A stretch of DNA of 22,368 bases, from positions 197,108 through 219,475 of the forward strand of contig DJVH01000096.1 of NCBI GenBank assembly GCA_002440825.1. Reading direction: 5' to 3'. A program made the translations under genes and the position numbers. This document shows, in pieces, positions 7,459 to 14,347 of the stretch (within the stretch, counting starts at the first letter, position 1; every line of letters starts with the position of its first letter). Under the pieces are notes generated by a model. The model made no database searches. It was not told where the DNA came from and saw nothing but the letters and a program-made list of their open reading frames with translations. The stretch comes from Bacteriovoracaceae bacterium UBA6261. Lineage in GTDB: Bacteria > Bdellovibrionota > Bacteriovoracia > Bacteriovoracales > Bacteriovoracaceae.

Positions 7459-8610
7459 ATGACTGCAAAAACGATAGACCGGCCATATTCAGTTTTATTT
7501 CTTTTTGGGATTTTATCTTCACTTCTCGGAGTCTCGATCTGGGTATTGAATTTTGCCGGAGTTCAATATTGGGAAGATCCACTCAGCATTCATAAAATCA
7601 CTATGTTTGGCATGTTTATGTTTTCCTTCGTAGAAGGCTTCATTCTGACAGCGTTGCCGAATTTCACTGGCAGCAGGAAGTTAAATCAAATCCATTATAG
7701 AATACTTCTGACTTTGAAGGCCATGCAGTTGAGTGCCTTTATCATGGACAATTATAAACTGATGCTCGTTTTCCTGATTCTGGATTTTGCAGGTCTTTTA
7801 AGTTTTCTTTTCCTCCAATTCAAGCAAAAAAAATCAAATCCACCTCCCAGCTTTATTTTTATCCCAATTGGAATTTTATATGGATTTTCTTATCTGCTTT
7901 TAGAATTATTTTTCGGTAACACATTTTCATTCAACTCTGCTTTGTTGCTGGAGTTTGGATTTATTTTAAATGTCGTTCTGGGAGTGGGAGCAAAAATACT
8001 TCCTGTGATTTTAGGAAGACTTCCACCTGTGGAAAAAGGATTCCGCATCGAAAAGAAAAAAAGCGGATTGAGTGATCATCTGAAAAAACATGCGCATTAT
8101 TATTTTATGGGTCTATTGAATCTTTCACTCATTATTCAGGTCTTTGGCCATTATTTGATTGGAAGCCTTGCGGTTTCAATTCTGCTGTTCATAAGTTTTC
8201 ACAGTAAATTGAAAATTTTTGAGCGCCCAAAAAACAGAACGCTGCTGACTTTAGGAATCTGGATTTCTCTTTGGTCCATTTTTTTAGGAACGTTTCTGTC
8301 GAGCTTTGAAATGTTCTTAGTCTTCGGCAGACACATTTATTTTATCTCGGGAATTGCATTGCTCACAGTGATGATCGCTTCACGCGTTTCGCTTTCACAT
8401 GGAGGCTATAGCCTTCATTTTGAGTCCACATCCAAGGGCCTTATCTTCGTCATAATCCTTGGGGTTGCGAGCGCTTCTTTGCGGTTTATTCCCTCGATAC
8501 AATCGTTTATCAGTTATGAGCATGCACTACTTTGTGCTGGTCTCTTGTGGATGAGCTCAAATTTTTTGTGGCTCTTTATGTTTGGAAAAAAAATATATCA
8601 ACCTGGCTAA
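7459..8610 (+). CDS. nnrS: NnrS-family membrane protein, first copy
   Basis: A 383-residue polytopic membrane protein with about ten to twelve helices. NnrS hallmarks are the early segment IHKITMFGMFMFSF followed by EGFILTALPNF, the central FGFILNVVLGVGAKILPVILG, and the late GIALLTVMIASRVSLSHGG. NnrS is a heme- and copper-containing protein that protects against NO stress in denitrifiers. The protein begins directly before helix one, so the start is credible. No ribosome site precedes it, and the predicted transcript starts at or next to the ATG (leaderless). A DUF2249-like gene starts 9 bases after its stop. A second, divergent copy lies at 9734-10873. Confidence 0.92.
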   Translation: MTAKTIDRPYSVLFLFGILSSLLGVSIWVLNFAGVQYWEDPLSIHKITMFGMFMFSFVEGFILTALPNFTGSRKLNQIHYRILLTLKAMQLSAFIMDNYKLMLVFLILDFAGLLSFLFLQFKQKKSNPPPSFIFIPIGILYGFSYLLLELFFGNTFSFNSALLLEFGFILNVVLGVGAKILPVILGRLPPVEKGFRIEKKKSGLSDHLKKHAHYYFMGLLNLSLIIQVFGHYLIGSLAVSILLFISFHSKLKIFERPKNRTLLTLGIWISLWSIFLGTFLSSFEMFLVFGRHIYFISGIALLTVMIASRVSLSHGGYSLHFESTSKGLIFVIILGVASASLRFIPSIQSFISYEHALLCAGLLWMSSNFLWLFMFGKKIYQPG

Positions 8611-8619
8611 GGAGGAATT

Positions 8620-8895
8620 ATGCAGGAAAGCTGTTGTGGTTTAGACAACGTTATTTGTCTTTCAAAAGACACTATGAAAAATTCAATTGAAGAAAAAATT
8701 AAATCTTTGGGCGAAGGTGAAGAAGTTCATTTCAAAGGTGATTATGATTTTTCTAAAACATTGATTGAAGTATTAAATGAACATTTTAGTGATATGCCAC
8801 TAAAGGCGCGCTTCATGGAAGAAGGACCATCTAACTGGATTATTAAAGTAAAATACCCGAAGGAAGGAGAAGGTTGTTGCGGCAGTTGCGGTTAG
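8620..8895 (+). CDS. Small DUF2249-like protein with cysteine clusters at both ends
   Basis: A 91-residue soluble protein. The middle (about 27-80) follows the DUF2249 pattern: LGEGEEVHF, then TLIEVLNEHF, then FMEEGPSNWIIKV, which resembles the family's EEGP..W motif. Flanking it are CCG at 5-7 with Cys13, and the C-terminal CCGSCG, seven or so cysteines that could bind metal, a cluster or copper. DUF2249 proteins often lie near denitrification and hemerythrin genes, but no firm function is known. TAAGGAGGAATT precedes the ATG, a strong ribosome site, and the gene shares the nnrS1 transcript. The family call is moderate; the cysteine ends are plain to see. Confidence 0.75.
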   Translation: MQESCCGLDNVICLSKDTMKNSIEEKIKSLGEGEEVHFKGDYDFSKTLIEVLNEHFSDMPLKARFMEEGPSNWIIKVKYPKEGEGCCGSCG

Positions 8896-8901
8896 GTTTT
8901 G

Positions 8902-8919
8902 AAATGACTTACGTCATTT
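8902..8919 (+). promoter_or_regulatory. Dnr/NnrR-type operator and promoter of the cNBD gene
   Basis: AAATGAC-TTAC-GTCATTT, perfect 7-bp arms, centre 8910.5. The -10-like TAAGAT begins at 8940, exactly 29.5 bp away, predicting a start near 8952 and a 25-base leader that carries the AAAGGA ribosome site. Confidence 0.8.
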
Positions 8920-8976
8920 TATCAAAAAGAGAACACTGCTAAGATTTTTTAAAGACAGGCGGGAAAAAGGATTTCT

Positions 8977-9291
8977 ATGAAAGAATATATAAGCAAAAGA
9001 AAAGTAGCGATGTCATTAATAGAAGCGTGTGACAACTCTTTAAAGAAAACATTTTTTAAAGAGCCCACGACGTTGATTTATTATGGGCACAGGCCTTTGT
9101 CTGCTATTTTTATTCATTCTGGCGAAGTTAGAGTGATGAAGAAAAGAAAAATTCTGGAACGAATCGGCGCCGGTAATTTAATTATGCAAGATGAATTTAT
9201 CGAGAAGAAAATGCTGAGAGTTGAGCTCGTTGTTGCGGCCTCAACTCTCATTTCATGGGTAGGCCCTGAAACCATTCCACAATTAGTGTAA
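8977..9291 (+). CDS. Stand-alone cNMP-binding-like domain protein
   Basis: A 104-residue protein. Residues 30-100 resemble the beta-barrel of the CRP/FNR effector domain (LIYYGHRPLSAIFIHSGEVRVMKK, then LERIGAGNLIMQDEF, then VELVVAASTLISWVG). There is no helix-turn-helix, and the stop is clean, with the convergent gene starting 2 bases later, so the DNA-binding part is absent and not frameshifted in this window. Residues of the cAMP phosphate-binding cassette are not evident. It has its own operator and a good ribosome site, so it is likely made under NO or nitrite. It could modulate the regulator by mixed dimers or be a small sensor; both ideas are inference. Confidence 0.65.
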   Translation: MKEYISKRKVAMSLIEACDNSLKKTFFKEPTTLIYYGHRPLSAIFIHSGEVRVMKKRKILERIGAGNLIMQDEFIEKKMLRVELVVAASTLISWVGPETIPQLV

Positions 9292-9293
9292 CC

Positions 9294-9737
9294 TTATTTC
9301 GAATGGGGTCTTAATACCAGGACGTCACAAGGCGAGTACTTGCAGAGATAGTCTGCAAGAGAGCTTGCAAAAAATCCTTCCAGTCCGTGCTTGCCTCTCG
9401 TCGCCAAAACAACAAGATCAGCTTTCTTAGAGTCGAGATAATCTTTGACGGCAACTTCTTTTGAGTGAGCGAAGTAGCAGTGCTTTTCCACTCTGTCATC
9501 GGAAAGTCCCAAATCTTTTTGAAGGGTGCCCAAAAGTTCCATCACACTTTTTTCGATTTCAGGATATTGCTCTTCAGTTGGATAAACGAATGTTGCAAAT
9601 TCCATCACACCTGCCTGGATTTCAAAAGCGTGGACAAGGTGAATTTTAGCGCCGGTCATGTCGATTTTTTTCGACACAGTTTTTAGAGTGTTTAAACTCT
9701 CTTCTCTTAAATCTACACACAAAACAATATTTTTCAT
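9294..9737 (-). CDS. Universal stress protein (UspA family)
   Basis: A 147-residue single-domain Usp with the alpha/beta start MKNIVLCVDL and the C-terminal ATRGKHGLEGFFASSLADYL plus CDVLVLRP. The usual ATP-binding motif G-2X-G-9X-G(S/T) is only partly kept: GKHG is present but the last Gly is replaced by Ala (AS), so nucleotide binding is uncertain. It overlaps the upstream nnrS2 stop by 4 bases (ATGA) and has GGAGGA 6 bases before the ATG, so the two genes are co-translated. That ties this stress protein to NO or anaerobic conditions. Usp genes are common in anoxia regulons of FNR-type proteins. Confidence 0.88.
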   Translation of the reverse strand: MKNIVLCVDLREESLNTLKTVSKKIDMTGAKIHLVHAFEIQAGVMEFATFVYPTEEQYPEIEKSVMELLGTLQKDLGLSDDRVEKHCYFAHSKEVAVKDYLDSKKADLVVLATRGKHGLEGFFASSLADYLCKYSPCDVLVLRPHSK

Positions 9738-10873
9738 TTTCGTCCTCCATTAGACACGAATACAAACGGGATATATCTGTAGGCCCATATAAGTACGGCC
9801 AGAGCAAGTACAATGGAACTGTAACCGAGATGTCTCATATAATGTGTTGGCATCAGGAATGCCGAAATTCGCGTTGCAGCTGCAAAGAGAATTAAAAAAG
9901 TGACGACATAAAGTCGTTTGAGATTTTCCAGATTTTTATCTTTCGGTCCGTGTGACTGAAGTACACGAGTGGCAATTAACAATGTAAGTAAAACAATGCC
10001 GCTGAAAAAGAAAGCGTGGCTCGCGTGAATAAAACCACGGCTCCAGAAGGCCTTCAGAAAAAAGCTCAGGACGATGAACCAGCAAGCCGTCCAGATGCAG
10101 TAAGTGAGAGCAGTGCGGTCTTTAGGACGCAAAAAAAGTTTCCAGTAGAAGAGAGCGATCCCGGCCACGATGAAAGATCTTACAAAAATACCAGCTGGTT
10201 CTTTGAAAAAATAACTCCCCACAAATAAACCGATCAAGGCATAAAAATGCAAAGGAACCGTGAGAAGAAAAGGTTTTTCATTTTCATAATGGCTTCGCTG
10301 AGTTTGTACAACTTCTACGTGACCCAGAATTCCCGGAATGAGCCTGCTGCCTACGCCAAGAATAATGGCCGCGATTGAACCTTCGTAGTGGAGTGCTTTA
10401 AAGGCAGGTTCGGGATGAATGGAGCATACGATGGCGGAAATAATCCAGAGGATGAATCCGGCAAAAATAAAAAGAAAAGAATAAGGCGGATTTTCTTTTC
10501 GTTTTAAAATGCGCATGAATAAAAAGCTGACTAGAATAAACGCCTGGAGCGCAGAAAAGACAAAGGCCAATCTTTCAATATTGAGGTATGCTGATAGTAA
10601 ACCTAAAACGGTCGCGAGAAAAAAGAACAGTATTTCATAAGATCGCGCCGTAAATGTTTTTGAAAATTTTGGAACGGCAGTCATGAGAAAGCCTGCAATG
10701 AAACTGGCACTGAATCCATTGAGCATAAGATAGCGATGGACTTCTACAGGATACTGAGCAGGATTCCAGAGCATGGGCAGCCATAAAAGTGTTCCCCAAA
10801 GCAGATAAAAGATACCTAGGGGAAAAAATAATCGGTAGGGTTCTTGGGAAGCGTTTGCAAAATAGTCCTTCAT
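9734..10873 (-). CDS. nnrS: NnrS-family membrane protein, second copy
   Basis: A 379-residue polytopic membrane protein of the NnrS family. Shared marks with the first copy are EVHRYLMLNGFSASFIAGFLMTAVPKF, AAIILGVGSRLIPGILGHVE and FFFSGIVLLTLLIATRVLQSHG, so conserved histidines sit at the same places. Identity to the first copy is visibly low outside these segments, suggesting an old duplication or separate acquisition. An operator lies at 10911-10924 on the upstream side. The predicted transcript starts 3 bases before the ATG. A weak AGGA lies 10 bases before the ATG but overlaps the -10. A universal stress protein gene follows with an ATGA overlap. Confidence 0.9.
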   Translation of the reverse strand: MKDYFANASQEPYRLFFPLGIFYLLWGTLLWLPMLWNPAQYPVEVHRYLMLNGFSASFIAGFLMTAVPKFSKTFTARSYEILFFFLATVLGLLSAYLNIERLAFVFSALQAFILVSFLFMRILKRKENPPYSFLFIFAGFILWIISAIVCSIHPEPAFKALHYEGSIAAIILGVGSRLIPGILGHVEVVQTQRSHYENEKPFLLTVPLHFYALIGLFVGSYFFKEPAGIFVRSFIVAGIALFYWKLFLRPKDRTALTYCIWTACWFIVLSFFLKAFWSRGFIHASHAFFFSGIVLLTLLIATRVLQSHGPKDKNLENLKRLYVVTFLILFAAATRISAFLMPTHYMRHLGYSSIVLALAVLIWAYRYIPFVFVSNGGRK

Positions 10874-10910
10874 ACTTTTTTGATCCTAATGTGAAAAAGT
10901 CAATTAAAGT

Positions 10911-10924
10911 ATGACTCAAATCAT
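10911..10924 (-). promoter_or_regulatory. Dnr/NnrR-type operator, positioned for nnrS2
   Basis: ATGAC-TCAA-ATCAT, centre 10917.5. On the minus strand the -10-like TAGGAT begins at 10888, exactly 29.5 bp away, predicting a start at about 10876. In the plus direction the same geometry would place the start inside the QueD-like gene, after its ribosome site, so the box fits nnrS2 and not the plus-strand gene. Confidence 0.7.
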
Positions 10925-10956
10925 TAGTAAGTAAATAGCCACAGGAGAAGTTAGTC

Positions 10957-11451
10957 ATGATAAATCAAACGGAAAACCAATCGTCAAAATCCTCTGCGGT
11001 ACGAAAGATCCATTTCTGTTATGGCCATAGAGTCATGGGTCATGAAAATAAATGTGGAACCTTACACGGTCATAACGGAATCCTATGGATTCATGCCAGA
11101 CCTTTTCATGATCTTGATGCGATCGGGAGAGTTGTGGATTTTTCGGTCCTAAAAGAGGTTATAGGGGGCTGGGTTGATGAGCATTGGGATCACACGATGA
11201 TTATCTTCAATGAAGACAAAAATGTGATAGATGTCCTAAAACAGGCTCCAGGCTTTAAATCCATCTTTATCCTTGACCGCAATCCTACGGCAGAGAACAT
11301 GGCCGCCTATTTGCTTGATGAAATCTGTCCCGTTCTCTTAAAAGGCAAGGGAATTTACGTAGATAAGATCGTTTTTTACGAAACAGAGAACTGCTTTGTA
11401 GAGCAAACAACATCGCTAAGTTACGAGATGATTAGGCAGAAGTATAATTAA
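10957..11451 (+). CDS. QueD/PTPS-family pterin-forming enzyme
   Basis: A 164-residue member of the 6-pyruvoyl-tetrahydropterin synthase family. Zinc ligands are His24 (FCYGHRV), His37 and His39. The motif CGTLHGH has Cys33 in the CxxxHGH arrangement that marks QueD (6-carboxytetrahydropterin synthase, queuosine pathway). GRVVDF (58-62), DHTMIIFN (78-85, equivalent to DHxxLN), PTAEN (110-114) and ETEN near 142 complete the fold. It could therefore be catalytic. No other queuosine gene is in the window, so it may be the cell's QueD or make a pterin for another use. GGAGAAG precedes the ATG. Unlike its neighbours, its promoter does not fit the shared box geometry. Confidence 0.82.
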   Translation: MINQTENQSSKSSAVRKIHFCYGHRVMGHENKCGTLHGHNGILWIHARPFHDLDAIGRVVDFSVLKEVIGGWVDEHWDHTMIIFNEDKNVIDVLKQAPGFKSIFILDRNPTAENMAAYLLDEICPVLLKGKGIYVDKIVFYETENCFVEQTTSLSYEMIRQKYN

Positions 11452-11464
11452 AATTCTTTCAGTT

Positions 11465-11480
11465 TATGATAGATATCATA
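11465..11480 (+). promoter_or_regulatory. Dnr/NnrR-type operator and promoter of nirK
   Basis: TATGAT-AGAT-ATCATA, perfect 6-bp arms, centre 11472.5. The -10-like GATACT begins at 11502, exactly 29.5 bp away, predicting a start near 11514 and a leader of about 68 bases. The half-site ATGAT is closer to FNR's TTGAT than the ATGAC form. Confidence 0.72.
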
Positions 11481-11581
11481 TTTTAAAAGGTGTTCCAGAC
11501 CGATACTGCTCTTAGGTTAAACAACGTCAGATACGACGAAGTTAAATCGAATAGTATTCTCTTAACAATCGGAATGGAATT

Positions 11582-13072
11582 ATGAAAACAACTAAACTTC
11601 TCAAATCTGCACTCCTTGGATCCTCACTCATGATGTCCGCTGCTTTTCCTTTGTATGCGGCAGATCTACCAGTTGAAAATGCCATTTTAACCGATGCTCC
11701 GAATGTTCCTCCTGTGATTGAGCGTTCATCTGCTGCCCTTGTAAAAGTTGAACTGGAAGTTATTGAAAAAGTCGGCAAGCTTGCTGACGGAGTGGATTAC
11801 ACATTCTGGACTTTTGGAGGGAGCGTTCCCGGTAAATTTATTCGTATCAGACAAGGTGATACTGTTGAGTTCACTTTGAAAAACAACGGCAAAAGTAAAC
11901 TTCCTCACAACATCGATCTTCACGCTGTGACTGGTCCGGGTGGTGGGGCCGCTGTGACTGCAACTGCTCCTGGCAAGTCGAGCAGATTTTCTTTTAAAGC
12001 GTTAAACCCAGGTCTTTATGTCTATCACTGTGCGACTGCACCGGTTGGTATGCACATCGCAAACGGGATGTATGGTTTGATTTACGTTCAACCTGAAAAA
12101 GCATTACCGAAAGTAGACCATGAATTTTATGTGTTCCAGTCTGATTTTTATACAAAAGGAAAAAATGGAGAAAAAGGTCTTCAACAATTTTCTCAGGAAA
12201 AGGCCGTTGATGAACATCCAACATATGTCCTCTTTAACGGTTCGCAAGGTGCTTTGACTGGCGACAATGCTCTAAAAGCAAAAGTCGGAGAGTCTGTTCG
12301 TCTTTTTATCGGTAACGGCGGACCTAACATGATTTCTTCTTTCCACGTGATTGGAGAAATTTTTGATAAGGTGTACATGGAAGGTGGAAAAAACTATCAG
12401 GAAAATGTTCAGACTACTTTGATTCCTTCCGGTGGGGCAACTATTATTGAATTCGGTCTGGATGTTCCAGGTACTTTCCTTCTGGTCGACCACAGTATCT
12501 TCAGAACTTTCCACAAAGGAACTGTCGGTATGCTTAAAGTTGAAGGTGAAGCCCAGCCGATGATCTTCAAGTCTGATGCAAAACCAGTTGAAGAAGGCGC
12601 TGAAGCTCCTAAGAAAGAGGAAGTAAAGAAAGAAGAATCAAAAAAAGCTGAAGTTGCTCCCGTCTCTGAACAAAAAGCGGAAGTCGTAAAAGTGAACGCT
12701 CCCGCAGTTAAAATCTCCGGTAAAGAAGTATTTTTAGCGAACTGTTCAGCTTGTCATGGTGAAGAAGGTCTTGGAGTAGAAGGCTCTATTCCTCCTCTGG
12801 CGAAATCTGATTTCTTGAAAAAATTATCTTCTCAAAAAGACCGCACTGAATTGATCCAGATTCCTCTCCATGGAAGAAGCGGAAAAATTACTGTCAACGG
12901 CAAAGTCTATGAAGGAGAAATGCCTCCGTTTGCTGAAGTGATCTCTGATAAAGAACTAGCTGAAGTGCTGAGCTATGTGAGCAACAGCTGGGGCAACAAA
13001 GCTAAAAAATTTACTGAAGCTGAAGTTAAAAAAGCTCGAGATGTAAAAGTTTCGAACAATAATAAAAAATAA
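11582..13072 (+). CDS. nirK: Copper nitrite reductase with C-terminal cytochrome c domain
   Basis: A 496-residue periplasmic enzyme reducing nitrite to NO. Sec signal peptide about 1-26 (ending LYAA). Two cupredoxin domains follow (about 45-330). Type 1 copper: His109, Cys150, His158, Met163. Type 2 copper: His114, His149, His304. Catalytic Asp112 and His255 are present. The short loop CATAPVGMH places it with the AniA-like class II enzymes. A Lys/Glu/Ala/Pro linker (about 332-376) leads to a class I cytochrome c domain with CSACH at 388-392 and Met447 (GEMPPF) as likely ligand. The fused heme domain probably delivers electrons to the type 1 copper. It heads a nirK-nirV-SCO operon; nirV starts 2 bases after the stop. 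Confidence 0.96.
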   Translation: MKTTKLLKSALLGSSLMMSAAFPLYAADLPVENAILTDAPNVPPVIERSSAALVKVELEVIEKVGKLADGVDYTFWTFGGSVPGKFIRIRQGDTVEFTLKNNGKSKLPHNIDLHAVTGPGGGAAVTATAPGKSSRFSFKALNPGLYVYHCATAPVGMHIANGMYGLIYVQPEKALPKVDHEFYVFQSDFYTKGKNGEKGLQQFSQEKAVDEHPTYVLFNGSQGALTGDNALKAKVGESVRLFIGNGGPNMISSFHVIGEIFDKVYMEGGKNYQENVQTTLIPSGGATIIEFGLDVPGTFLLVDHSIFRTFHKGTVGMLKVEGEAQPMIFKSDAKPVEEGAEAPKKEEVKKEESKKAEVAPVSEQKAEVVKVNAPAVKISGKEVFLANCSACHGEEGLGVEGSIPPLAKSDFLKKLSSQKDRTELIQIPLHGRSGKITVNGKVYEGEMPPFAEVISDKELAEVLSYVSNSWGNKAKKFTEAEVKKARDVKVSNNNKK

Positions 13073-13074
13073 AA

Positions 13075-13812
13075 ATGAAAACAATTCTGGTTCCCATTCT
13101 TTTCCTTCTTTCACACGCTGCACTTTCCTCAGTGGTGAAAATTCCTGAAGGCAGATTTGCTCCGCTTTACGGAATTGAAAAAGATCAGAAGGATTTCCTT
13201 GTTAAAAGTTTCTTGATGGACTCTACACCCGTAACAGTAGGGGACTTCAAGAAATTTTTAGGGACACATCCGGAATGGAAAAAAGAAAACGTCTCTGCAC
13301 TCTATGCAGATCAGCGCTACCTTGCAGATTTATCAAAATCGGATCGTTCTCCTGTCATTAATGTTTCCTGGTTTGCTGCCAGTGCGTTTTGTGAATCGAA
13401 GAAAGGACGCCTTCCTTCGACTCTCGAATGGGAATATGTTGCGGCCGCCAGTGAAACAAAAGCAGATGCAAGCCGAGATGAAGCTTTCGTAGCAAAAATT
13501 CTGGAATGGTATTCTCAACCGGAAAGCAGCTCTCAAAATAAAATCGTCGGCCGCGATAAGGCCAATCTCTATGGTCTTCACAATCTTCACGGAATGAACT
13601 GGGAATGGACGAATGACTTCAACAGCGTCATCATGACCAGCGATAACCGCGAAGACGGAAGTAAATTGAATGGATCATTCTGCGGGGCCGGATCCATTGG
13701 TTCAAAAACGAAAGAAGATTACGCAGCGTTTGTGCGCTATTCTTTACGCAGTTCTCTTCAGGCACCGTATACATTAATCAATTTAGGGTTTAGGTGTGTT
13801 TATGATCGCTAA
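13075..13812 (+). CDS. nirV: NirV-like SUMF1/FGE-domain protein
   Basis: A 245-residue exported protein (signal peptide about 1-19) with the formylglycine-generating enzyme fold: IPEGRF, then TPVTVGDFKKFL, then RLPSTLEWEYVAAA (112-125), then NLYGLHNLHGMNWEWTNDF (164-182) and a final NLGFRC. NirV proteins of this fold lie next to nirK in several denitrifiers, with unsettled function. Formylglycine-generating enzymes need a pair of nearby C-terminal cysteines. Here Cys203 (GSFC) is present but the partner about five residues later is not, so sulfatase-type oxidation is unlikely. A role in copper loading or NirK maturation is inferred from the SCO gene next door. It has no ribosome site and is likely coupled to nirK. 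Confidence 0.85.
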   Translation: MKTILVPILFLLSHAALSSVVKIPEGRFAPLYGIEKDQKDFLVKSFLMDSTPVTVGDFKKFLGTHPEWKKENVSALYADQRYLADLSKSDRSPVINVSWFAASAFCESKKGRLPSTLEWEYVAAASETKADASRDEAFVAKILEWYSQPESSSQNKIVGRDKANLYGLHNLHGMNWEWTNDFNSVIMTSDNREDGSKLNGSFCGAGSIGSKTKEDYAAFVRYSLRSSLQAPYTLINLGFRCVYDR

Positions 13813-14344
13813 AAATTTTTTAAAACTACTTTTACTTTCGCTGTTTCTCTTTCAAGTAAGTGCTGAATCTTGTGAACTCTCTCTCTATCATTCAACACAT
13901 TCTTGGAAAGATGAATCCAATCATGAATTTTCCTTAGGTCAGTTAAAAGGAAAAAAGGTCATCATGGCCATGGCGTATACCAGCTGTCAGGGAACTTGCC
14001 CGATGATCGTCAGCAAACTAAAAAAGGCCGAAGCCGTTTTTAAAGAAAAAAATATTCCTGTGGAAGTGGCCATCATCACTTTTGATCCGGGGTTTGATAC
14101 ACCTGAACGCCATCAGGCCTATTACCGTGAGAAAATGGGAATTAAAAACAGCAACTGGCATTTTCTCAATGGCAGCGAAGCTGAAACCAGAAAAATGTCC
14201 ATGCTTCTCGGTGTAAAATACGCACGCAATCAGGCATCGGGAATGATTATTCACGACAATAAAATTATTCTGCTCAATGAACACGGTGAGATTGAAAAGA
14301 AACTCGAGTCTCTTGATGAAGAGGAAAAAAATCTTCTGAATTAG
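13802..14344 (+). CDS. SCO1/SenC-family copper chaperone
   Basis: A 180-residue exported thioredoxin-fold protein. Signal peptide about 1-21. The copper site CQGTCP has Cys62 and Cys66, and the distal His151 lies in SGMIIHDNK. TFDPGFDTPERH (93-104) is the usual SCO segment. SCO proteins load or reduce copper sites such as CuA, and here the natural client is the copper enzyme NirK. I chose ATG13802, 7 bases after AGG at 13792-13794; a GTG at 13796 would add two residues. The gene overlaps the end of nirV by 11 bases. Its stop is 3 bases from the convergent LuxR-type gene, with no terminator between them. Confidence 0.9.
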   Translation: MIAKNFLKLLLLSLFLFQVSAESCELSLYHSTHSWKDESNHEFSLGQLKGKKVIMAMAYTSCQGTCPMIVSKLKKAEAVFKEKNIPVEVAIITFDPGFDTPERHQAYYREKMGIKNSNWHFLNGSEAETRKMSMLLGVKYARNQASGMIIHDNKIILLNEHGEIEKKLESLDEEEKNLLN

Positions 14345-14347
14345 ATC

